This document shows positions 1 to 12,108 of a stretch of 64,000 nt of DNA, piece after piece. The notes beneath the pieces were generated by a model, which saw only the letters and a list, made by a program, of their open reading frames with translations, did not search any database and had not been told where the DNA came from. The first letter of the stretch is position 1; every line of letters begins with the position of its first letter. Source of the DNA: Utricularia gibba (Eukaryota; Streptophyta; Magnoliopsida; Lamiales; Lentibulariaceae); the NCBI GenBank assembly GCA_002189035.1, contig NEEC01000013.1, positions 2,604,001 through 2,668,000 of the forward strand, written 5' to 3'. The position numbers and the translations under genes are program-made.

Positions 1-1280
1 TTTGCTGAGCTTGCCTTGTATTTGGAAGGGGCTAGGGTTCTGAGGCAGGATCCTTTGGAGTGCTTGATTCAGTTTATTTGCTCTTCCAATAATAACATTC
101 AAAGGATTACTAAAATGGTGGATTTCATTTCTTCCAAGGGGAAGCTTTTGGGAATGTGGGAGGATATGACTTTTTTGAGTTCCCCAGTCTAGAAAGATTA
201 GCTCTTCTCTCAGATTCTGAGCTAAGAGAAGCTGGTTTTGGTTATAGGTAAACTCAAGTACTTCCATCTTTTCACTCTTAGAGGCACAATTCATTAAATT
301 CTGTTCAATTTGGGATAGCTATAGTATGGCTTTTTAGGATGATGTCTGTTATATTTATTTAATATAAGAATATTTGCATGTTTTGGGTTGGATAGTTTGC
401 TTTTAAGCATGATGAGCTGCTACATTTACTTGATATGCGAATGCCTCTATGTTTTTATATATAATAGCCTACGCAAGCACGAGGATAAGGTAGCATGTCA
501 AATGCCATGGTGTACAAATTCTGAGTATTTACAAGTTAAAAGACGAGCCATGGCATTTATATTGTGCGAAAAGCAAACCCAATTGCATGCATGTAGGGAA
601 ACCAGGTATACTTTCCTGGTTTGCGGCCAATTCAGATATAACTTACGTAATGGTTGTCTTGTTTCTTCTGAACAGCAATGGTTTTTTTTTTTTTTTTCTG
701 TTGTTAAACTTTTTTGGGCTTCCTTTGATCCCTTGGAAACCAAATGAACAGGGCAAAGTACATCGTTGGTGCTGTGGAAGCCTTGAGATCAAAGTCAGGT
801 GGTGGTTCGGAATGGCTCGCTTCACTTCGTGAACTAGATCTTCATGATGCAATAGAATCCCTCTCCAGTCTACCTGGCGTCGGGCCAAAGGTAGCAGCTT
901 GTGTTGCCCTTTTCTCATTGGATCAACATCAGTCTGTTCCAGTAGACACCCATGTGTGGAAGGTGAGGAGGATTGTTTCTCCTCTTCCTTGTTAACTTGT
1001 AGGAGAACCACACAGACTACAGAGCTAAATATGATATGTATTGCAGATTGCCACGAGGGATCTCCTCCCTGAACTTGCTGGTACCCGTTTCACTCCAAAA
1101 CTGCACAAGTATGTTGCTGAGAGGTTCATCTGCAAGTACGGCAAGTTTGCAGGATGGGCACAGACTCTACTTTTCATTTCTGAACTTCCTTCCCAAAAAA
1201 CAGCCATAATGCGGCTCGAAGGGGATACCTCCACAAAGCCAAGAAACACGAAAGATGAAAACGGATTGACAAGTGAATGA
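1..1280 (+). CDS. OGG1: 8-oxoguanine DNA glycosylase OGG1, 3' part, with a frame break
   Basis: Removes 8-oxoguanine from DNA and nicks the abasic site (base excision repair, nucleus). The first exons lie upstream of the window. Visible exons are 1-247, 752-962 and 1047-1280 (TGA at 1278). Exon 752-962 holds the helix-hairpin-helix/GPD core: LPGVGPKVAAC with the expected catalytic Lys, then VPVDTHVW with the catalytic Asp. The last exon ends in the conserved GWAQTLLF and LPSQK. The 248-751 intron splits an Arg codon and restores FGYRAKY. Oddity: the first exon reads in frame to about base 150, then needs a +1 shift to continue as the conserved GYDFFEFPSLERL block. The run GGG at 150-152 seems to lack one G. 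As given, the frame stops near base 190. Identity is firm; whether the gene is intact is open. Confidence 0.93.
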
Positions 1281-1863
1281 GGATCAGTCCTTAACAGGCA
1301 CCTGAGTAAAATCACTTCCCCTGCTGAGTCAACTGAGTGTTATCATGGCCATTGAAATTCATTCAGATTTGTATAAATGAAACAGGGATTCCATGTCTGA
1401 GTTCCTGAAAATGCATACAACCAGTTGTAGCCCATGCTGTTCAGGTTGAGGATTCACTCTCAAAATTGATTAATATCATTTTAGTCCCCTGAATTGTTCA
1501 TAATTTCAACTTGTTCACATAGCAACGCAGTTTAATTATAAATTACATAAAAAATCATTCCTAATCAGTTGTTTGAGTTTCATTCATTAAAAACATTTTT
1601 CAAAAAAATAATTTTATTAAAAATAAAAAAATGCTTACAAATTTCTGATAGAATGAATATTAAGTGGTTTTTCCTACAATATACAGTGACACCACATTCC
1701 ACAGTTGGAAGGAATGAAGTACTTATGTAAATAGAAAAGAGCTTATAAATTAAAGCTTTTTTTTATATATATAATGCCCCCACCAGGAGCTGAAGCAGGC
1801 ACCCGGTGACCGTCCATCATCTCTAGCTGCATCACATCATCCTCTTCTTCGGTGCTTGCATTT
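1281..1863. other. OGG1 3' flank and LIL3 promoter region
   Basis: A/T-rich spacer between two genes read in the same direction. It should hold the OGG1 3' UTR and the LIL3 promoter and leader. A TATA-like run (TATATATATA) lies near 1764-1775, about 90 bases before the LIL3 start. I see no other gene. Confidence 0.5.
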
Positions 1864-3216
1864 ATGCCCATGGCCAGTTTCTCCCCCAACTTCCCAGCTC
1901 TCGCTGCGCCCACATCGCAATCCCATACTAAGGCGGTGTTGGCGCTCAGGCCTTATCTTTCTTTTGGGGCTTCGAGGAAGTTTCAATTTTGCTCATTGGT
2001 GACTGCCGACAACGGATCTGGGGTGGCCGCTACGGTGGCGGATGAGGCTGCGGTGGGCTCAAATGGTTCTTTGGCGACTGCGGCAGCGGATGCTGAGCCT
2101 CTCTCTAAGAACGGGTTTCAGGACTCGAGGTGGATTGGGGGTACTTGGGACCTCACTCAGTTTACGAAAGACGGCCAGACCAACTGGGATGCTGTCATTG
2201 ATGCCGGTATCCGCGATTTTCATTTCACTATGATTGATTTTGCTTGTTGAGCTTGTTGAGGGAGATGGGATTTGCTTGGTTTTGTGTTTGAGTTGCTCTG
2301 TAGTCTCTTTTTGAGAAAATCTTGATGTTCAGTGGCTACTATACCAGCTAAATGATGTTGGTGGCCTTAGTTTATTACGGGTAATTAGTGTAATGCAGAT
2401 TTGTCTTACTTGAGACACTTTTCGAATGAACTGAATCCGGCAAGACAGCTCTAATTCATTATGATTGCCTATTGAATACTTGCCTCTCTTGTCCCAAGTA
2501 TGTCACTTTTGAACTAGCTGTCCCAGTAAATTTTGAACCTTTGATGAACAGTGAAATGTCACTTTTGCTTTATTCATAGTGTACCTTTAACAGCCCAAAA
2601 TTTCATGAAGTTGAAGAGCCTGCAGATTCACCATAACTGAATCATTCTTTTTGTTGATCTTTTAAACATTCATGGAGTGAAGGCCACTGAGTTCAAGTGA
2701 GAGGAAATGGCACTTGTTGACTTTATGCTTTCTTATGTCATGCAGAAGTGAAGAGGCGGAAGTGGATGGAAGATAATCCACAGTCATCAAGCAACGAAGA
2801 CCCTGTAATTTTCGACACCTCCATAGTTCCTTGGTGGGCATGGATGAAAAGATTCCATCTTCCTGAAGCTGAGTTGCTCAATGGTTTGCACTGCTAACTT
2901 CTGTAGGCAATCGAACTTAACCCATGATTCATGGTTGATCCTTGTCGCAAAACACTCTGCAGGGCGAGCTGCGATGATCGGCTTCTTCATGGCATATGTT
3001 GTCGATGGTTTAACCGGGGTTGGTCTCGTTGATCAGATGGGCAACTTCTTCTGCAAAACGCTGCTACTTGTTGCTGTGGGTGGCGTTCTCCTCATCAGAA
3101 AGAACGAAGATATCGGGACAATCAAGAAATTAGTGGACGAGTCTACCTTTTATGATAAGCAGTGGCAAGCAACTTGGCAGGATGAGCCACAATCCGTCAT
3201 CACTGAGAAGAAGTAG
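1864..3216 (+). CDS. LIL3: Light-harvesting-like protein LIL3
   Basis: Thylakoid protein of the LHC-like family. In Arabidopsis LIL3 anchors geranylgeranyl reductase and takes part in chlorophyll and tocopherol supply. Exons 1864-2206, 2746-2883 and 2963-3216 give 244 residues. The N-terminal 60 or so residues are Ser/Ala-rich and look like a chloroplast transit peptide. A family-specific block follows ([20 protein letters not shown]), then the LHC-like helix with [16 protein letters not shown], whose Glu and Asn/Arg are typical pigment-binding positions, then a second hydrophobic helix. ATG at 1864 or 1870 are both possible; no in-frame ATG lies further upstream. The intron that splits AAT|GGG CGA restores the LHC motif exactly. 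Assignment is firm; Arabidopsis has two copies and I cannot say which this matches. Confidence 0.95.
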
Positions 3217-4117
3217 CAGAAGAAATTGCTCTCTACTTTCAGGATTATTATGCTTTGCGCTTGTTTATTTACCTGTTACTCCGGAGCTGCATAACCGTAG
3301 TGTTTTGTGGAGCTTTCAAGCTATGCCTTTTTCTGAAAAGAAAACGTGAGTTTGCCAGCAACCTTTGCTCCTCCAAATCTCACCCAAGAAAACTTTGTTA
3401 CCTCAGGGGATTTACCCTCCGTCACTCCATGACAACACCATCTTTAGCATCTGGAAACACTATCGGTGCAGTGCACATCTCCTTCAGGGCGCCCGCCGGA
3501 GATTTACCAATTCCGATCGTCTGAAAGTTGGAGTATTTATACCTAGCAGCCGGGCTTCTCTAGATGGGCCTGGAATTGGGCTTATGTGTGTGCTTTCTTC
3601 CAGCCCAAAGAATTTTCAAGGTCCACAAAGAGTTGTATTAACTCAAAGTTAAGCCTAATTCATATTAAATGGCACGTATTAATCACATATTTGATAAGTA
3701 TTAGGCATTTTTATTCAATATCGTATATTATAAATTTAAATAAATTTTATTTAAATTTTCATTAAATATAAAATATAATATTACTTTTTATTTTAAAATT
3801 CCAATTATATAGTCATTTTAGTTTTAAATAAACAAGTGATAATTAATTATAATTTTGAATTTGAAATTTCATTGTAAATGTAATACCCGTCTTTTTACTC
3901 GAATTTTGGATTCGGTGCAGCCCGAGTTGCCCTATTTTCCCAATCGCACTGGTACTGAATCGGGAGTAGCAGAAGAGATTGCTCTCTGCCCCCTGCTCTG
4001 TCGCCGTTTCTGGATTTTTTGGTGTATCTGCGTTGAAGGTGAACATCACTACTTGCGTTAATTTGATCCGTTTCACGACTATGAGCTCGATTTCTTGTAT
4101 TTTCCACGCATTTTCAG
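3217..4117. other. LIL3 3' UTR and LSM6 promoter and leader
   Basis: The first 200 bases look like 3' UTR. Between about 3560 and 3610 lie several site II-like elements (TGGGCCT, TTGGGCTT, AGCCCAAA), typical of housekeeping plant promoters. From 3660 to 3860 the sequence is strongly A/T-rich. A non-coding leader exon appears to end at 4038 (AAG|GTGAAC), with a leader intron 4039-4117 just before the LSM6 start. Confidence 0.5.
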
Positions 4118-4119
4118 GA

Positions 4120-4935
4120 ATGAGTGGAGGAGCAATGATGGAGAAGTCATCAGCCACTAAAACCCCGTCTGATTTTCTGAAGTCGATACGTGGTCGGCCT
4201 GTTGTTGTTAAACTGAACTCTGGAGTTGACTACAGAGGTAAACCTACGGTATTGATTTGCATCTTTTTTTTTTTTTTGTTTTGGTTACATATGAGTTTGT
4301 GAAGTTGCTTACTTGTAATGCCATTTTTGGGTGTTTTGAGTAGTTCCTGTTTTGCTCAGTGGGCACTATTTAGGTTTCCTAACCTCGACTGAGGCTTCAC
4401 GCATTTGAGAATCTCAGTTGAGTTTCCGCGTTCTGTTGTTGTGTTGGTTTACGCATTAGGACATTCTTTACACGTGGTTTCGTTGACTACAATCCTCCAG
4501 TTTAGGTGGCATTTTGATCGAGTTTTCAGCTACGCAAGCTAGTGTATTCTAGGCCTTTATTTTCATTTTTTAGTTTATGTATTTTGTCAGTCTATTATGC
4601 TAATGCTTCACGGATCTTGGTTAATCAAAATATGACATAAAACTCTGGTATGTTCGACTTCTTCATGTGCGCATACCCATATGCAGGTATTCTCGCATGT
4701 CTTGATGGATATATGAACATTGCAATGGAGCAAACTGAGGAGTATGTGAACGGGCAGTTGAAGAACAAGTATGGGGATGCCTTCATCCGTGGAAATAATG
4801 GTAGGTCCTCGTCTCAAGCTTAATCACTATCATATTTAGCCTTTCAATGCTTCGTTGGTTGCACATATATTTTATTTTTCGGATGCAGTGCTCTATATAA
4901 GTACATCCAAGGGAACCATCGCGGATGGGGCTTAG
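4120..4935 (+). CDS. LSM6: U6 snRNA-associated Sm-like protein LSM6
   Basis: Subunit of the LSM2-8 ring on U6 snRNA in the nucleus and of the LSM1-7 ring that promotes mRNA decapping in the cytoplasm. Exons 4120-4237, 4687-4800 and 4889-4935 give 92 residues, close to the usual 91. The Sm1 motif covers SIRGRPVVVKLNSGVDYRG and the following LDGYMNIAMEQ. The Sm2 motif ends in AFIRGNNVLYIS, with the RG of Sm2. The start follows a leader intron whose acceptor ends two bases before the ATG. Both coding introns split Gly or Val codons and restore the family sequence with no gap. The 3' end converges on UVH1. Confidence 0.97.
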
Positions 4936-5499
4936 TACCATATATATCTTCCGAGGTACCATGAATTTGCATTTCTTGTTCTTGCATCTTCATATCATTT
5001 TCGTGTACAAACATGATGCCTATGCTGGCTTTAAACACCGAGATGTGACCCTAGTTAGTCTTTTGACAGCTTTCAGACCTTTCAACTATATTAGCATTTT
5101 GTTAGTTGTCTCAACTGTTGGAGCATATTCTTATGCATTGAGCCCCACCTTGAGACATAATGCAATGCAATGCAACCAAATGAATCAAGCATGCTCAGTA
5201 TCAAATGCTATTAATGAAATACGCCTTCCTATTGCCTCCTGCAGAATTACCAAGCCCACAGCAACCAATTTATTCATGCACTTGCATAAATAAGCATTAC
5301 AGGTAGCAGGTGACAGTTTAAATACACTTGTGGTTCACAGTCGGTACAATTTTCTCCAAATTACAAGAAAGAATGGCACGAATGCAAGGCTAAAATCCCG
5401 ATGAATCGCAGGCTGCAATGCCTACGAGTGAGTGTACACACACACAAGGGAGTTATGATAATACCCTCCACCTCAGAATTCATCAGTGAATGAAATCTT
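4936..5499. other. Convergent spacer between LSM6 and UVH1
   Basis: Tail-to-tail region that should carry both 3' UTRs. There is a short CA run at 5436-5447. No coding or RNA gene is visible. Confidence 0.4.
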
Positions 5500-8400
5500 C
5501 TAAAGCAATGTTGGATACTTGGCATCAAGGAAATCTCTCAATGTTTTTGCAGCCTTTTGACCACCCATCAGCTCTGCAAGCCTCTCCATGGGGAGTAGAG
5601 CAAGGTCTGCCAAGCTGCTACACCCCTCCATTATTGATCGGTAGTTCGTGTTTGTGACTCCTGGTAGCCGCCGAAGAAACTCAACAGCTGATACATTGTA
5701 ATTTTCAGCTCTGCCACCAAAAAAAAACCCAAGATGAGTCTAAGGTCTGGAGGCTACAGAAGAGAATAAAACACACCAAATATGCAGTTTGGGACAGAAG
5801 ATGAGTCTGGAGGATGCCGCAAACAATGTCATTAGAAGGTAGCACTAAGAAATGTGACAGAATCTAAAACATGTAAACATGAAATGGGAAGGCGAGTGCT
5901 GAGAAATTACCTGACATCATTCTCAACAACGCCATCCTCTGATGGAATGCCGATTCTAGTTGCCTTAAACTCATCAGGTTCATCCTGGTTTGTTTTAAGC
6001 ATGCTGAAAATTTCTGCAGTTGCATGCAAACTGCGAGACCAGACTATTCTTAGGCGAGGAAAATGGAGCACTAGCAGTGACAACTTGGATATAATGCTGT
6101 TTGGTGCAACATCGTCTCCTATCTCACCTGCTGACTGCATGGACAAATCATGAATCTAGTATAAGTACGTTGTCTGCAATCATCAAAGTGATGATATATT
6201 ATCAATCAAGCACCTGGAATGAAAAGCTTTTATCTTGTGAAAACTCAATGAGTAGAACAGGTATTTTATAATAACGGGACATCATCTCTGCTTGATGATA
6301 TAAACGCCCAGATGCAAAACTGCCAAAAAGATCTTGTATGCTCTTACGCTCAACACATATCAAAGGGGAAAGGATGTAATCTCCAACTTCTAACGTCACT
6401 GGTACAACATGAATGCCTTTCTGGTGAAGGACGTTTGGAAGGCTGCTCATGAATTCTCTCATGTCCACTATAATCTGGAACAAAAAACTGTCATGAACAT
6501 ATAGACCAAAAATCAACACAGGATTCAATATTGACCAACCTGCATTCTCTTTTCAGTTTCTTTCCTGCCACCTGCCTTCCTAGTGACCAAATTTTGTGCG
6601 GTGACAGATTGTTGCTCCAGCTCAGAACCCATGCGCAGGAATTCATCCTGAACGTGGCAAGCACTTGGATTCAGTACACCTTTGGAGACCAAATAAGTAA
6701 CATTCCAATGTCTACTGCACTTCAGATAGGGTAGTTGTAAAGTGTATCCTAAGTGATGGCTTCTGTGTGTATAAACATGATCAAATATCTTATCACAATT
6801 GAAAATCTTGTGTTCAGCTAACAATTATTGCTAGATATAATTCCAGATCCAGCTAGTGAGAGAAAATAAAGTTATTCATACAGACCTGATTCGTGGGTAT
6901 CATCATCAGAGACTTTTGCCTGATCAGGGATTCAAATGCTGCATTTTCTCTACGCAAACTTGCCTCGAATTTCTGAACCTCAGTAGAATCGCCATAAAAT
7001 AAAAAGTACACTTTCACCCTTCTTGATGAGTTTTCAGATTTGTAGACTTCAATTTCTCTAACGAAGGCCTGGTCTGGATGGTAAAGGATTATTACAGAAG
7101 GCTGTAAGAAGTCCAATATATTCTGATTACTGTCCAGAGCATGGAAATGAACTGCTGCGAGCAAACCATTTTCAGATCCTTCATGATGCTTATGAAGAAA
7201 CCCTTTATCTGACAGCTGCTCGGACTCGATATTCTTGCAAACAACTGAATCACAGGCCACTAAATCATCTTCCATTGTCCTCTTTTCTTTTTCTGAGGTG
7301 GAAGCTTTGGATCTCTTTTTCTTCTTCTCTTTTTCCCTTCCTCTGCGTTGCTCTCCAGCTTCATCATGTTCGACTGCAGCAGCCCTTTTTCGTTGTTTAC
7401 TTAAATCATGTGCCGCAGCCAACAGTGCATCATTTTCTTGCATGCTAATGCTACCAAGTTCAACTTTTTGTCCGGAGACAGAAGGAATAACTCCATCAAG
7501 AATTCCAAAACCTTTTAGTGCTTTGGGTTTCTTTTTGCTGCTCTTTGGTAGAGCTTGCAACTCTACTTTACTCAACAAGTATTTTTCCCATTCATCTTCC
7601 ATAACCTTCAGGAAACAGTTTTTGGCATTCCTCAATACAAAAAATAATTAACAATGTATAGAAAGATGAGAGCAGCACAAATTTAACAAAAAGTTTGACA
7701 AAATAGTTAATATAAAGTAAGGGACTTTTGTTGCCCCAACACTTTTCACATTTGACTTCCTTTGGCAACTTGAAGGAATGTATGGAGTAAATTCAAGAGA
7801 ACAAGGCACTCCCGGTATAAATAGTCACAAGCCATGAACATTTGAAAAATGGAGCAGAAGAGGATAACAGCCATCTGAATGATTTCAATACAAAATATTC
7901 AAATAAACAGACAGCAAAGCTTGTACAACCTTATCGGGGCCTTTGGCGGTGCAATCCTGTAGTTGCATGCATGAAAACTCATCCTTGCAAGCAACGAGAA
8001 TAATCCCTTTATGATCTTCTCTTTCCAATCCATCTCCACCTTCGAATGTTTGTTTTTGTCTCTCCTCTTGTATCTCTATGAGAATATCCTGAAGCAGAAT
8101 ATCAAGTTCACAATTAATTTCCAACACTGCCCCTATAACCAATAACATTGGTTCTTCTGAAACAAAATGACTTTAGCGCTTGGATATGTAGCCAAGATTC
8201 CAAACTCACACGCAAGATCTTCCACTTTGGAGGCTGCTCCAAAACTTTTCGTAAACCAACCACACTTTTTGTGCTTGCTGATGAATCTACACATCAAATA
8301 AAGAGTAATAAGCACAAATTTCAGAAGAAAAATTTAACACAAAACAGCACTCCATTCTACCACTCATCACATAACATATCATTTGATCATTTGACACTAC

Positions 8401-10409
8401 AATATAAGTAGGGCACATAAAGTAAATACTGTACTCATCTTCTACTAAAAATAAAGCAGAACAAATGAAGTCAGAAAATGCGATAGTGAATATTTACCGT
8501 CTTTTGGTTTGGTCTTTTCACTGTGTTTTCTCTTCTTCGAAGATGAAGCAGAAATGTCCTCACCATCCAACCTACTAAACTGATACACCCGCTCCTTTGC
8601 ATGCTCAAAAATCTTGTAACTAGACTCAGCAAAGATCCAAACAGACCGAAAGCTCTCAGAAGCTCTAAGAGAATCAAGGTACTTCAGGAAAGTAACTGCA
8701 TCATACCTTTGAAGGAAAAGGGGCTATTAAATCCCATTCATGAGCATTAGAATCCAATTAGAGCGCAGCAATCCTATTCATGTTTAGGAAATCATTCGTT
8801 TCAAAGTATATCAAAGTCTGCAGAGAGCATCATCTATCAAGCAAACATTCAACAGGATTCAAAACAATCGTGGCTCATCATTTCCAAATTATGAGAAGAA
8901 AATACATGCTTCACCCATTTGAATACCTTAAGGTGCGCCAACATGAACCATTATCTTACGAAGACCATTAATCATTACCCCACGTAAAATATGCAGTAGT
9001 ATTTAACAGTTTTCATTTCCTACTAAAAATGGTGATACTGCAATGTCTGATGAATCATAAGCATCAAGATAGATTGGTAGCTTATGTCTTCAAAAACTAA
9101 ATTGATGTAGAAAAATCTAAAATCCACATGGTTCAGCAATTTTACTCAATAGTTCTCTGTTGGTATAAAGCAGGGAAATGCTGACACCAAGCGCTTTCAT
9201 TATAAACTTATTCAAAGATATAAAACCACATTAATTGTACAATGACTTACTCTACGCATAGCACTGATACATAGCCTAATTCACATAAAGAATTTTGAGA
9301 ACCTACCTCACCAGATAATCCAACAGCTTACGCAGGGTCTTCAGATCAGACACAAGCTGTTTAGTTCTCTTCCCTAATGTATGCCATATGGGATCCAACT
9401 GCCTCCGTATAATCTCATCAAATGACTTGAACAAGCCATTCTCCACCGTCAAATCCTCTATATCGACCTTATTAGTCTTTCTCATCTCCTTCAGACATGC
9501 ATCCATCACTTCAACGACTGATTTTTGAATTACAAGCATGTGAGAAGACATAGGGACACGAACATCCACCACTTCAGGAGGGTCCTTTTCCAACTCCTGA
9601 GAAATATAAACCTAGCAAAAACAGTAAGAAGAGAAACCAATCAATGTTTTTCCTTACAAAAATCACATAACAGCGTTGAACTCCAAAAAGGATGGAGGAT
9701 ACCCAAATTTGATCCCAAAATCCAATATTTAGACCAATAATCTACATCAAGAACCATGTATAAGCTGGCAATAAACAACTCAAAGTCCATGTAACAGTCG
9801 ACGGAAGGCAGATATCAACGCTGTAATAATAAGTAAACATTGCCAATGAATCAACCAAATAAAGTCTAAGGGTACCTGAAATCTGGGCCAAAGATGAAGT
9901 TTGCGGAGAAAAAGGCACTTAAGGGTACGCTCAGCTTTAGCGAAACCAGAGACCATGGATTGCGGCCGGTCGGAGAAGGCTCGTACACAAAGAGAACGAT
10001 TGGAAGAACGCAAAAACCGGACAATGAAGGCCTCCGTTGAGGTATCCGAAAGAGAGTGCACATTAAGGAGTACTATCTCCGCCACAGTGGTGGTGGGTAG
10101 GCGTTCAGTCAGCAAATCGACGATGAGAATCCGCGCGGTGATGAAAAAGACCCCTCCGGACGTGTAGAGCGAGAGGCGGTGGTTTGAAGAATGCTCAGCA
10201 GTGATGGAAGGGTACTGAGAGTCGACGTCAATAGAATCTTTCTGCGAAGGAGTGGCGTTCAGGATGAGGAGAGAGCCCCGAGAGGGATCGTGGAGAGTGA
10301 GGATGGAAGATACGAGCTTGGAAAGTCCGAGGCCGGCCGAAAGAACCACAAGGCCGCCGGAAGGATCCTCCAGCAGGTCGGCGATTATGTGCTCATGGAA
10401 TCTGACCAT
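5500..10409 (-). CDS. UVH1: XPF/RAD1 repair endonuclease UVH1
   Basis: Catalytic subunit of the XPF-ERCC1 structure-specific nuclease, which cuts 5' of bulky lesions in nucleotide excision repair and acts in recombination. Ten exons in reading order: 10409-9876, 9596-9307, 8706-8498, 8286-8210, 8088-7930, 7605-6886, 6647-6540, 6474-6214, 6134-5911, 5710-5500. Together they give 930 residues (Arabidopsis about 956). The N-terminal half is the degenerate SF2 helicase-like domain. The nuclease domain begins at VDMREF, and its active-site motif ERKSIQD falls near residues 741-747. The C-terminal (HhH)2 region includes RRLPGV and LAELMGG. A Lys-rich linker lies near residues 480-560. All junction phases are consistent. 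The ATG at 10409 opens the family N-terminus ([17 protein letters not shown]). Confidence 0.97.
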
Positions 10410-12108
10410 CCTTCAATTCCGGCGTCAGCGATGGGTTATTGCAACGGCGGCCATCGACCCACCCCCTCTGCCTCACAAATAAATTAACTTTCTTCAATAG
10501 CTAGCAATCAGTCTTATATGCAGTGGGTTCTTTCAATAGGTAAGCATTCAGGGGAACTTGGTATCAACAAACTCAATACTCAAACTAAAACCACGACACT
10601 GCACCGGGAAGTGAACCCGTTTACCATTCTAACAGCTCTGAGGAGCTGATGAAAGAACTGAATGCCGCTTTTCCCACAGAAGACTTGCCAAGTGCAATAC
10701 CCAATGTCGATGAAGCAATCAGTTCAGAACACCCCGGTTGAAACCAGCATCAGCAGAAGCAACCCAAGCATCCCTCACATTCAAGTGGATAGATATCTTC
10801 CAAACAAATGCTTGGAGATGGAATGCAAAGCGTACTGAGGCAGCATCTGCCGAAGGGATCTCCTGGTTCCACCGAAACATGGACCTTCAAGCGCCTTGTC
10901 ATCAAATGGGATGATACCTTGTGATGATGATTTCAAAAGCGGAGCCATCATCATCAGCGATCAACCTGCCCCGCACAAAAGCAACTCCGTTTTGGACTCC
11001 ATTCGGCCGGTCGAGTCAACTCTTCAACCTGCAAAACTGAATCCAACCCAACATCTGTTGAGTGTAGAAGTTGCCGTGGACTTTTCTTTTGTGGACAGCA
11101 AAAGGCGTTAGGGTGGTCACACAAGCAATGTCGAATTAGCATCCGGGAGGAGGAGGTGTTCTCGCTTCACCGGCTCTTGGAATTCCAACAACATGGAATT
11201 TAATAAAATCAAAATTCATTCTTATTTTACATGATACTATTGGATTTGAGCTATAAGATTAGGATAATCTCTTTATATAAATAAAAATATTAATAAATCC
11301 ATTTTAATTGATTCAAAAATAGTTCAACTCAAATATATAAATAAATCGAAAAATAATTCAATTCACTGGGCTTAAATTGGCAAATTTTACTGTATTGGGC
11401 ACCCGCAAGGATTCCGGGTCGGGTCTTTATTAAATTGTATGAATAATCAGAATTATGAGGGGTTGACTTTGGCTCTCCGTGTCGTGGAGGTGGGGGCCAT
11501 CACACCTGCTCTTCCCAACGCATCCAGAGTCACCCGAAGCAGGACCTTGAAATCTGCAACCGCTGCTCTTTTCTTCCTTCTTTTTGTCGCGTTCTCGCTC
11601 CACGCTCACGGAGACTTTGGTACGGCACTTCTCTCTGGGCACCTCTTGCTTTAATTTCGCTGTTTTTCTACTGCTGTCAGGTAGTGGAAGGCTCATTCCC
11701 TGGAGTGATCACTTGGATACTTGTTACCCGGCAATTATTTGATGTTGATTTACTTGCCCATCTTCGCCTTAAGTTTCATGCATTATGCGTTTGATCTGAA
11801 TTATGTTTGGGGGTGTTTTGAAGTGCTATTGAATGTCAGGGCAGTGGTTGATTTTTTTTGTGGAAGTTCTTGCTGTAGAAGGTGGTTTGACCCTTGGATA
11901 CTTTTGGGAATGTTGTCATATGCAAGACTTATCCACATTTGACAAGTTTATGTTATGTTTAATCGTATCTTGGCTACCACTTATCGGTAAATGCTGGGAC
12001 TTCTGTATTTCGCAGGGCGGCTTGGAGTGATTCGTGGACTTGTATGGTAAGGCATAAGGGAACAAGGCATTTGTGATATATGTGGGGAGGGGGTATTCTT
12101 CCCTCAAT
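10410..12108. other. UVH1 promoter, unexplained block, and CBL leader
   Basis: Just above 10409 is the UVH1 5' flank. From about 10600 to 11200 the sequence is richer in G/C and holds short open stretches in all three plus frames but no intact gene (see findings). From 11210 to 11350 it is A/T-rich. From about 11430 the CBL leader probably begins: a likely leader exon ends at 11619 (TTTG|GTACGG) and a likely acceptor lies at 12014-12015, giving a leader intron of about 400 bases. An ATG at 11439 opens a 71-codon frame with a hydrophobic stretch. A 10-codon upstream frame lies at 12044-12076. Confidence 0.45.

Noticed and set aside
388-1011. Open frames on both strands at 388-747 and 643-1011
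   Set aside because: They fall in the OGG1 intron 248-751 or shadow its middle exon; no independent domain.
1-10409. OGG1 and UVH1 as a DNA-repair gene cluster
   Set aside because: They act in different repair pathways and are separated by LIL3 and LSM6; plant gene order rarely reflects pathway.
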